A stretch of 11,637 nt of DNA, taken from assembly GCA_903893935.1 (NCBI GenBank), contig CAITOD010000099.1:1-11637 (forward strand). The letters run 5' to 3'. The position numbers and the translations under genes were made by a program. This stretch comes from an uncultured Sphingomonadales bacterium (lineage in GTDB: Bacteria > Pseudomonadota > Alphaproteobacteria > Sphingomonadales > Sphingomonadaceae). The notes beneath the pieces are model-generated. The model saw nothing but the letters and a program-made list of their open reading frames with translations, had not been told where the DNA came from and did not search any database. Of the stretch, positions 1-5,935 are shown in pieces; position 1 is the first letter of the stretch, and the number at the start of each line of letters is the position of its first letter.

Positions 1-12
1 ACCCCCACCCAA

Positions 13-33
13 CCCTCCCCCTCAGGGGGAGGG
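13..33. repeat. GC-rich perfect hairpin, possible terminator or dispersed palindrome
   Basis: A 9-bp perfect inverted repeat (CCCTCCCCC / GGGGGAGGG) with a TCA loop lies 27 bases past the stop codon of the L,D-transpeptidase gene, which reads toward it. It is placed to act as a 3' end or terminator for that minus-strand transcript. No clear U-run follows on either strand, so an intrinsic terminator is only moderately supported. Short C-run/G-run palindromes of this kind are often dispersed intergenic repeats in sphingomonad genomes (recollection, not tested here). The first 60 bases hold nothing else that I can see. Confidence 0.5.
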
Positions 34-60
34 CCTCTTCGAGACTCGCCTCCGCATGTC

Positions 61-720
61 CTAACCCTGCGTCGGCGTGATGATCGGGTCGCCCAGATTG
101 AGTTTCTTGCCGTCGGTGATGATCACTTTGTCGCCCAGATGCGCGATCCGGAACAGCTTTTCGGCAAAGGCATCGGGCACGCCGACGCAGCCGTTGGTGG
201 CATAGCCGCGTTCGACTTTGCTGCCGTGGATCGACACGCCGTCGTTGGTCAGCCGCATCATCCACGGCATCGGCGCGTCGAAAATGTTGGACACGTGCTT
301 TGCGTCCTTCTGCGTGATCGGAAACACACCGGTCGGCGTCGGCTTGTCGCCATAGCCTTTGAGAATCGCGGTGGCGCCGACTTCGTGGCCGTTTTCAAAC
401 ACCGACAGCACGCGCGCGGTCAGATCGACGGTTATCACCACCGGGCCGGGTTCGCCTTTGCTCTCGTCCCAGTAATACTCGCCAAAGCGGATCGGGCCGG
501 GGATCGGCAGGATCGATTTCACCACGAACGGACTGTCTGCGACCGGCCGCGGCACGCTGGCACGAGGCGCTGGCGCGGCGGCACGCGCGGGCACAGGGGC
601 GGATCGCTCGATCGCGGCGAGATCGGCCACTTCGTGCAGGCCGAGCGCCAGCATCAGCACGACAATTGCGCCGCCGGCAACCGCCAGCATTCGCTTTTGA
701 CCTTGCCGTTCAGCACCCAT
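61..720 (-). CDS. L,D-transpeptidase (YkuD) family protein, membrane-anchored
   Basis: 219 aa. An N-terminal hydrophobic segment (about residues 11-28, after a basic start) is followed by an Ala/Pro-rich linker (about 40-62), which suggests a periplasmic domain held by an uncleaved anchor or a signal peptide. The YkuD catalytic domain covers about residues 92-203. It has the conserved His of the IHG motif (H165) and the presumed nucleophilic cysteine in NGC (C178). Family members form 3-3 peptidoglycan cross-links or attach proteins to peptidoglycan. The residue two after the cysteine, normally Arg in the S-x-G-C-[IV]-R signature, is Gly here (NGCVGVP), so activity or specificity may differ. 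The ATG at 720 is preceded by AAGGA at about 8 bases spacing. A promoter sits upstream, overlapping the end of the neighbouring DUF418 gene, so the gene can be expressed apart from the genes before it. Family assignment is firm; the substrate is unknown. Confidence 0.9.
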   Translation of the reverse strand: MGAERQGQKRMLAVAGGAIVVLMLALGLHEVADLAAIERSAPVPARAAAPAPRASVPRPVADSPFVVKSILPIPGPIRFGEYYWDESKGEPGPVVITVDLTARVLSVFENGHEVGATAILKGYGDKPTPTGVFPITQKDAKHVSNIFDAPMPWMMRLTNDGVSIHGSKVERGYATNGCVGVPDAFAEKLFRIAHLGDKVIITDGKKLNLGDPIITPTQG

Positions 721-748
721 CGCCGGTCCTTCGCTGCACCCGTTGCCC

Positions 749-776
749 GTTATATTAGCGCGCGGCGCGGTGCCAA
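749..776 (-). promoter_or_regulatory. Putative sigma-70-type promoter for the L,D-transpeptidase gene
   Basis: Read on the minus strand there is TTGGCA (771-776), a 16-base spacer, then TATAAC (749-754). Each hexamer matches the sigma-70 consensus at 5 of 6 positions. Transcription would start near 742, giving a leader of about 20 bases that contains the AAGGA ribosome-binding site. The -35 element and spacer lie inside the last codons of the DUF418 gene, whose stop is at 755-757. This is prediction from motif and position only. Confidence 0.55.
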
Positions 777-2032
777 AGCGTTAACGCAGGGGCTTGCGGC
801 ATGCCCAGCCAGGTCAGCCGCCGCCACAGCAGTTCGAGCGGCCCCTGATCGTGGCGCGCCAGCCAGGCTTGCGGCCAGACCAGCATCGCCGCCCAGCCGA
901 GCGGAATGAACAGCGGCAGCCAGCCGCGCGGCAGAGTCTGCGCCAGGCCCAGCCCCCAGCCCGAAAACAGCGCGGTCATCAGCACGGTCGTGCCGAGATA
1001 GTTGGTAAACGCGGTGCGCCCGGTCGCAGCCAGCACGCGCGCCGCGCGGGTTGATGCCAGCCGGGGCCAGAGCAGCATCAGCCCTGCGGCATAGCCCAGC
1101 GCCATGGCCAGATGCGGAAACGCAGTCAGCGTCGCGATCACGCCGAGCATCGCGCGCGGCGGAAAGCCGTGCGCGGCGATCCACCCGGCGAGCGCGCCGG
1201 TGGTGATCGCGCCCGCGCCGATGCCGATCGCCGCGAGCCGCACCAGTGCAGCGTGCGACCACGCGCCTTGCCACAAGCCGCTGCGGTGCAGCCCCATGCC
1301 GATCAGCATCAGCGGCAGTGTCTCGGTAAACGTCGATCCGGCGGTCTGGAACGGCAACCACGGCGCCTCGGTCAGCCGCAGCCGGATCGCCGCGCTGAAC
1401 CCGGCGGCGAGAATGCGCTGGTCCTGCGCGATCGATGCCGCGATCCGCGCCAGCATGGCGGCTTCATCGGCACGGTCGGCGGGCAGGCCGTGGCCTGCCA
1501 GCACCGCCTGTTCGGCGCCGATCCCCAGCACGACCCCGATCGCATCAAGGCCGTGGCTGACCGTGAACAGCGTGAGCCCGGCGGCAAGCAGCGCGGGCGC
1601 CGATGCGCGGCACAGCAGCAGCGCGCAAAGCGCGCACAGCGCATAAGGAAACAGGATGTCGCCCCACCACAGCAGCAGATAATGCGCATAGCCGAACAGC
1701 GCCAGCCAGCCGAGCCGCCGCGCCTGCAGGCCCGGACCCCACACCCCGCGCCGGTCGGCCGCGTCGATGAACAGCAGCATGCTGGCGCCGAACAGCAGCG
1801 TGAACAGCGCGCGCATCTTGCCTTCGAACAACACGAAAGCGATCACGAACCACGCATCGCCGCCCGGTTCGGCGCGCGGCAGATGCGGGCTGAAGCTGGC
1901 GAGCGTCGGCCCCCAGAACGCGGTGACATTGATCGTCAGAATGCCGAGCAGGGCGACGCCGCGCACGAAATCGATTGCCGCAATCCGTCCGGCGGGTGCG
2001 GAGTGAGGCGACGGCTCAGTGACTGGTGACAA
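755..2032 (-). CDS. DUF418 / YeiB-family multi-pass inner membrane protein
   Basis: 425 aa and very hydrophobic, with roughly eight to ten predicted membrane segments. Family marks visible are the N-terminal D-x-x-RG-x-ALLGIL segment (residues 21-31), FEGKMRALFTLLFG (69-82), ILFPYAL (126-132), GRTAFTNY (338-345), and the C-terminal GPLELLWRRLTW (397-408) typical of DUF418. The family is widespread and poorly characterised; transport or envelope roles have been suggested, so no substrate can be given. The likely start is TTG at 2030-2032, inside the last codons of the upstream Sel1/SPOR gene (15-base overlap). An in-frame TGA three codons further up blocks an earlier start, and the next plausible start (GTG at V23) would cut the conserved N-terminal motif. 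No Shine-Dalgarno is visible, so translation is probably coupled to the upstream gene. It is followed 34 bases later by the L,D-transpeptidase gene. Confidence 0.88.
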   Translation of the reverse strand: MSPVTEPSPHSAPAGRIAAIDFVRGVALLGILTINVTAFWGPTLASFSPHLPRAEPGGDAWFVIAFVLFEGKMRALFTLLFGASMLLFIDAADRRGVWGPGLQARRLGWLALFGYAHYLLLWWGDILFPYALCALCALLLCRASAPALLAAGLTLFTVSHGLDAIGVVLGIGAEQAVLAGHGLPADRADEAAMLARIAASIAQDQRILAAGFSAAIRLRLTEAPWLPFQTAGSTFTETLPLMLIGMGLHRSGLWQGAWSHAALVRLAAIGIGAGAITTGALAGWIAAHGFPPRAMLGVIATLTAFPHLAMALGYAAGLMLLWPRLASTRAARVLAATGRTAFTNYLGTTVLMTALFSGWGLGLAQTLPRGWLPLFIPLGWAAMLVWPQAWLARHDQGPLELLWRRLTWLGMPQAPALTLWHRAAR

Positions 2033-3017
2033 GACAAGTCAGACCGGCGGCCTTGAGTGCTGCGCAGGCGCGATTGGCCTCGGCTTCGGAATAGCCGCCC
2101 GCCATCAGCCGCGCGACCCCGGTTCCGGCATCGATGCGCGGATGGCCGGCGATTTCGGGACGGCTGCGCAGTTTGGCCCACAGCGCATCGGCATGCTCTT
2201 TCTGGCCGAACGCGCCCAGTTGGACGCGCCACGTGCCGCCGGCCGAAGCAGCGCTCGCAGCCGGCCTTGCGGCAACCGCCGGATTGGCGGGCGCATCGGG
2301 CGCGCGCGCCGCCACCCGCACCGGGCGGGGAATGTCGGCTCGCTGGGCCGGTGCCGGCGCTGGCGCCGCAACGGCAGGTTTGCTGCCAAGATCGGCCGAA
2401 CCCATCGCGCTCGAGCGCGCGGCAATCGCCTTGCGGTCGAGCTCTTCGGCGAGCGCCACGCCTTGCTGGCGCTGCTCGAGCGGGATTGCATCGTTCATCG
2501 CGGCGAGGCTGTTGATTGCCTGCTGCAGCCCGGTCTGCGCGGCGCGCGTCATCAGCGCATAAGCCCGCACCCAGTCTTTGGGCGCATAATCGCCGTTGTA
2601 GGCGGCAATGCCCAGGATATACATCGCGCGCGGTTCGCCGCGATCGGCGCCGGCGGTGATCCATGGCATCGCTTCGGTCTGGCGGTTGGTCTGGAACAGC
2701 AGGATGCCGAAGTTGTCGGCTGCGCGCAGATGTCCTTTCTGCGCAGCGCGCCGGTAGTAGTCTTCGGCTTTGGCCAGATCCTTGGGCACGCCCCGGCCCA
2801 ATTTGTAGGCCTGGCCCATGTTGAACATCGCATCGGGATCGCCTTTGGCGGCCGGCGCCTGCCATTGCGCGACGGCGGCGTCAAAATCGCCGCGGTCCCA
2901 CGCATCGACCCCGTCCTTGACGTCAGCGCGCGCCGGCAGTGCTGTGCTGCACAACAGCGCCAGTCCGGCGCAGACGCCCCACACAATCTCCAATGCAATC
3001 CGTGGTCTGAATGCCAT
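2016..3017 (-). CDS. Secreted Sel1-repeat protein with C-terminal SPOR domain
   Basis: 333 aa from the ATG at 3015-3017. That start gives a clean signal peptide: basic MAFRPR, a hydrophobic core, and a likely cut after ALPARA (about residue 31). In-frame ATGs at 3023, 3047 and 3089 would only lengthen the N-terminus. Sel1/TPR-like helical repeats follow (about 33-165), including DAMFNMGQAYKLGRGVPKD and RAMYILGIAAYNG. An Ala/Pro-rich linker (about 205-260) leads to a SPOR domain at the extreme C-terminus (about 262-333, starting WRVQLGAFG). SPOR domains bind glycan strands stripped of stem peptides, which are abundant at division septa, so a periplasmic septal or peptidoglycan-binding role is likely. 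Cysteines C318 and C328 may form a disulfide. It is the first gene of the minus-strand run, overlaps the DUF418 gene, and is divergent from parA. Its exact function is unknown. Confidence 0.85.
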   Translation of the reverse strand: MAFRPRIALEIVWGVCAGLALLCSTALPARADVKDGVDAWDRGDFDAAVAQWQAPAAKGDPDAMFNMGQAYKLGRGVPKDLAKAEDYYRRAAQKGHLRAADNFGILLFQTNRQTEAMPWITAGADRGEPRAMYILGIAAYNGDYAPKDWVRAYALMTRAAQTGLQQAINSLAAMNDAIPLEQRQQGVALAEELDRKAIAARSSAMGSADLGSKPAVAAPAPAPAQRADIPRPVRVAARAPDAPANPAVAARPAASAASAGGTWRVQLGAFGQKEHADALWAKLRSRPEIAGHPRIDAGTGVARLMAGGYSEAEANRACAALKAAGLTCLVTSH

Positions 3018-3274
3018 GCCCATGCCCGTCCGCGCCGTTGTCGCCATGCCGCCTGCATAGCTGGGGTATGGTAAACGAATCCGTACCATGCGTCATCGCC
3101 CCCAAGCCAATTGCCCACCGGTGAGCGTGGCAAAATGGCGTCGCGGCCGAACAAATTGGCCCAAAAAGCCGCTTTTCTTCGCTGAATGGGCGCAACCGGG
3201 GCGATGTTAACCGAAAGTTGACGGCGATGTGGAATCGCTGTTGCCCAACCGCACTGGTATTACGGGGAACAGCG
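3018..3274. other. Divergent intergenic region between the Sel1/SPOR gene and the parA operon
   Basis: 257 bases between the chosen starts, 185 if the longest Sel1/SPOR reading (ATG at 3089) is used. It must hold promoters in both directions, but I could not find a pair of -35/-10 boxes with good spacing. TTGACG at 3218-3223 resembles a -35 box but has no matching -10 at 16-18 bases. Other structures are an 8-bp palindrome CACCGGTG (3116-3123), GTTAAC (3206-3211), and a short AAAAG-CCG-CTTTT inverted repeat near 3164-3176. Any of these could be an operator; none is demonstrated. Confidence 0.4.
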
Positions 3275-3997
3275 TTGCGCGTATTGGCTCTGGCATCGCA
3301 AAAGGGAGGGTCCGGCAAGACGACCCTGTCCGGACATCTTGCCGTGCAGGCACAGCGCTCGGGCGCTGGCCCGGTGGTGCTGATCGATATCGATCCGCAA
3401 GGCTCGACCACCGAATGGTGGAACGAGCGCCAATCGGATTATCCGGCGCTGGCACAGACCAGCGTCGCGCGGCTCGCGACCGATCTGGTCATGCTGCGCC
3501 AGCAGGGTTTCAAGCTCGCCGTGATCGACACCCCGCCGGCGATCACGCTGGCGATCCAGTCGGTCATCCAGGTCGCCGAACTGGTGGTCGTGCCGACCCG
3601 GCCCAGCCCGCACGATCTGCGCGCGGTGGGCGCCACCGTCGAATTGTGCGACCGCGCGGGCAAGCCGCTGATCTTTGTCGTCAACGCCGCCACCAAAGGC
3701 GCGCGCATCACCGCCGAAGCCGCGATCGCGCTCAGCCAGCACGGCACAGTGGCCCCGGTCACTTTGCACCACCGCACCGATTTTGCCGCTTCGATGATCG
3801 ATGGCCGCACGGTGATGGAAGTCGATCCGACGGGCAAATCGGCCGCCGAAGTGGCGGCGCTGTGGACTTATGTGTCTGAACGGCTCGAAAAGAATTTCCG
3901 TCGCACGGTGTTTTCGGTGCCGCAGGGCCCGGCCGCCTCGGGCGCCGCGCCGCGCGCCGCAAGCGGAGGCTTCGGCCGCCGCATGATCGGGTCGTGA
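3275..3997 (+). CDS. ParA/MinD-family (deviant Walker) ATPase
   Basis: 240 aa from the TTG at 3275. This start is chosen because GGGGA (3264-3268) sits 6 bases upstream and because the protein then opens directly with the first beta strand, MRVLALASQKGGSGKTT, as ParA proteins do. An upstream in-frame TTG (3218) or ATG (3227) would add up to 19 residues of non-family sequence. The deviant Walker A motif KGGSGKTT has the signature lysine (about residues 10-17). The Walker A' region is VLIDIDPQGST and the Walker B region is LAVIDTPPA. There is no N-terminal helix-turn-helix, so it resembles the short (type Ib) ParA proteins, whose partners are often small ribbon-helix-helix proteins. The next gene, one base away, encodes such a protein. 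ParA ATPases position DNA or protein cargo by ATP-dependent dimerisation on the nucleoid or membrane; the cargo here is unknown. It is probably not the main chromosomal parA, since no gidB/parB neighbours are visible. Confidence 0.9.
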   Translation: MRVLALASQKGGSGKTTLSGHLAVQAQRSGAGPVVLIDIDPQGSTTEWWNERQSDYPALAQTSVARLATDLVMLRQQGFKLAVIDTPPAITLAIQSVIQVAELVVVPTRPSPHDLRAVGATVELCDRAGKPLIFVVNAATKGARITAEAAIALSQHGTVAPVTLHHRTDFAASMIDGRTVMEVDPTGKSAAEVAALWTYVSERLEKNFRRTVFSVPQGPAASGAAPRAASGGFGRRMIGS

Positions 3998-3998
3998 C

Positions 3999-4481
3999 AT
4001 GACCATGCGCGCGCTTGGAACCCGCCGTCTCGCCTCGCTCGACGCAACGATGCTCGATCGTCGCGGCCTTGCGCGCCGCGTGCCATTGTCGTTTGCCCTT
4101 TTCAGTGCCGATGAAGCGTTCAGTGCCGATGACGCGCCGGCGCTGGCACGTGCGCCGGAACCCGAAGTGGTCCGGCAGGTCGTGCGGCTGACGCAAGTCT
4201 TTACGGCCGAACCCGAGCCTGCGCCTGCATCGGTCGCGCCGGCAATGGCCGAGCCGGCCCCGGCTGCGTCAGTGGTGGCCGTTGCTGTCGCGGCTGAACC
4301 GGCCAGGCGCAAACGCGTGGCCTTTACGCTTCGGCTCGATGCCGAACACCATCGCCAGCTTCGCCAGATCGCCGGCGCGCAGCACCGCAGCGCCCAGCAG
4401 GTCATGATCGAAGCGCTTGAATGTTACAGCGTCGGGCTATCCGACGTGCCCGCCCTTGCCACGACCGGAAACCAGCCATGA
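3999..4481 (+). CDS. Ribbon-helix-helix domain protein, probable partner of the ParA ATPase
   Basis: 160 aa. The last third holds a MetJ/Arc/CopG-like ribbon-helix-helix: a beta strand KRVAFTLRLD (about 109-118), helix A AEHHRQLRQIAGAQHR, and helix B SAQQVMIEALECYSVGL. Such domains dimerise and bind DNA through the strand. The first 30 residues are arginine-rich (RALGTRRLASLD, then DRRGLARR). Basic flexible N-termini in ParB-like partners, such as ParG, stimulate ParA ATPase, so the same is inferred here. The middle (about 35-105) is acidic, then Ala/Pro/Val-rich and probably disordered. It contains an 18-base tandem duplication coding FSADEA/FSADDA. It starts one base after the parA stop and overlaps the next gene by ATGA, so the three are very likely co-transcribed and translationally coupled. 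A plain transcription regulator of this operon is the alternative. Confidence 0.72.
   Translation: MTMRALGTRRLASLDATMLDRRGLARRVPLSFALFSADEAFSADDAPALARAPEPEVVRQVVRLTQVFTAEPEPAPASVAPAMAEPAPAASVVAVAVAAEPARRKRVAFTLRLDAEHHRQLRQIAGAQHRSAQQVMIEALECYSVGLSDVPALATTGNQP
4101..4132 (+). repeat. 18-bp tandem duplication inside the RHH protein gene
   Basis: The 14-mer TTCAGTGCCGATGA occurs at 4101-4114 and again at 4119-4132, a period of 18 bases. It encodes FSADEA followed by FSADDA in the acidic linker, so the reading frame is kept. It looks like a recent slippage duplication in a disordered region. Confidence 0.9.
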
Positions 4482-5935
4482 CCGACCGATTTCTCCGTAT
4501 CGCCGCCAGCCAGGGTGCGCTGCCACGCCGCGCCCTGTTCGCAGCAGGCATTGCCGGGGTCGCCTTGCTTGGCGGCTGTTCCAGCCATGCCGAACATCCC
4601 GACAAAGTGGCTCGCCAGGTTCACTCGGCAATCGACAAAGGCCAGGCCGCGCGCGCGGTCGCGCTGGCCGAAGCCGCAGTGCGCTTCGATGGCCGCAACG
4701 CCAGCTTGCGCCTGCTGCTTGCCAATGCCTATTTGCGCGCCGGTCGCTTCGAATCCGCGCGCACGGCCTATGCCGACGCGATCGGCCTTGGCGATGACAG
4801 CAGCCGCGCGGCCATCGGCCTCGTGCTGGCCGATCTCGCGTTGGGCCACAACAGCGCCGCGCTCGATACCATCAACACTTATGGCGATGTGATGCCGGCG
4901 GCCGATCTCGGCCTCGCGCTGGCGATGGCCGGGCAAAGCGAACGCGGCATCGGCGTGTTGACCACTGCCATCCGCGGCGGGCAAAACGTTCCCAAAGTGC
5001 GCCAGAACCTTGCTTATGCCTATGCGCTGGCGGGGATGTGGAGCGAAGCGCGGATCATGGCGGGCCAGGACATTCCGGCCAATCTGGTCGACGCGCGCGT
5101 GCAGGCCTGGGCGTCGATGGCGCGCCCCGAAGATGCCCGCCGCCGCGTCGCCGGCCTGCTCGGTGCACCGGTGGTGGCCGACAGCGGCCAGCCCGAAGCG
5201 CTGGCGCTGGCCAATTTTCCCGCCAACGCTGCCGACAAGACCTCGCCCGCTGCGGCTCCCGCGCAGGCGGCCGGCGAAACCCCCGTGCCGCAGTCGCTGG
5301 CCCAGGCCCCTGCGGCTGAAGCGCCATCGGCCCAGACCCCGCTCGCATCGGGCGCGCTCGCGCGGATCGATCTGACCGCGCCAGCGCCGCTGGCAGCACC
5401 CGCTGCCCCGGCGCCCCAGCCGGTGTTCGTGCAGCATCCGGTGGTGCAACCGATTTACGCTGCGCATCCCGCTGCAAACCGCGTCGCCATGCAGCATTCT
5501 GCTAAACCGGCAGCGGCGGCCGCACCGGCAACGGCACAGGGTCTGGGCACGCATCTGGTCCAGCTCGGTGCGTTCAACAGCGAAGATGCGGCGCATCGCG
5601 CCTGGCAGCATTTTGTCGCGCGCAACCCCGGTCTGCAAAGCCATCGCAGCCTGATCACCAAAGTCACCGTGCGCGGCCGCGATTTCTGGCGCGTTCAGGC
5701 GGCAGGCTTTGCCGGACAGGCATCGGCGGCATCGCTGTGCGGATCGCTGCGCGCGCATGGCAGCACGTGCCTGGTCATGGCGGTCAACGCTGCCGCGCAC
5801 GTCAACGGTGTGGAAACAAGCGATGCGCGCTCTGCCCATCCGGCCGCACCCGCGCATGCCCCCGCACCGGTCAGCCCGGCCGCCGCGCATCCGGCGCCGG
5901 CCCATCCCGGCAAAGTGAACGCAACCCGGCGTTAA
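4478..5935 (+). CDS. Lipoprotein with TPR-like region and SPOR domain
   Basis: 485 aa from the ATG at 4478, which overlaps the stop of the RHH gene (ATGA) and follows a GGAAA ribosome-binding sequence. A basic N-terminus and hydrophobic stretch end in a lipobox LLGGC, with lipidated cysteine C34 followed by SS, which predicts an outer-membrane lipoprotein. Residues about 40-225 are TPR-like helices (for example AARAVALAEAAVRFDG and VPKVRQNLAYAYALAGMWSE). About 230-350 is a long Ala/Pro linker. A SPOR domain lies at about 357-437 (HLVQLGAFNSEDAAHRAW through TCLVMA), with C421 and C431 spaced as in the divergent Sel1/SPOR protein. SPOR domains bind denuded septal glycans. Unusually, about 48 residues follow the SPOR domain, forming an Ala/Pro tail with several histidines. 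Its place in the parA/RHH operon suggests a link between cytoplasmic positioning and the envelope, which is inference. The gene ends by sharing TTAA with the facing pyrC' stop. Confidence 0.85.
   Translation: MTDRFLRIAASQGALPRRALFAAGIAGVALLGGCSSHAEHPDKVARQVHSAIDKGQAARAVALAEAAVRFDGRNASLRLLLANAYLRAGRFESARTAYADAIGLGDDSSRAAIGLVLADLALGHNSAALDTINTYGDVMPAADLGLALAMAGQSERGIGVLTTAIRGGQNVPKVRQNLAYAYALAGMWSEARIMAGQDIPANLVDARVQAWASMARPEDARRRVAGLLGAPVVADSGQPEALALANFPANAADKTSPAAAPAQAAGETPVPQSLAQAPAAEAPSAQTPLASGALARIDLTAPAPLAAPAAPAPQPVFVQHPVVQPIYAAHPAANRVAMQHSAKPAAAAAPATAQGLGTHLVQLGAFNSEDAAHRAWQHFVARNPGLQSHRSLITKVTVRGRDFWRVQAAGFAGQASAASLCGSLRAHGSTCLVMAVNAAAHVNGVETSDARSAHPAAPAHAPAPVSPAAAHPAPAHPGKVNATRR

Noticed and set aside
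2019..3074. 351-codon plus-strand frame opposite the Sel1/SPOR gene
   Set aside because: The minus strand carries a signal peptide, Sel1 repeats and a SPOR domain; the plus frame has none of these.
3164..3176. AAAAG-CCG-CTTTT inverted repeat as a terminator
   Set aside because: The stem is only five A/T-rich pairs, and it lies between divergent genes where no terminator is needed.
3218..3274. Upstream extension of parA to TTG 3218 or ATG 3227
   Set aside because: It adds residues outside the ParA fold, while the TTG at 3275 has a well-placed GGGGA ribosome-binding site and gives the normal family N-terminus.
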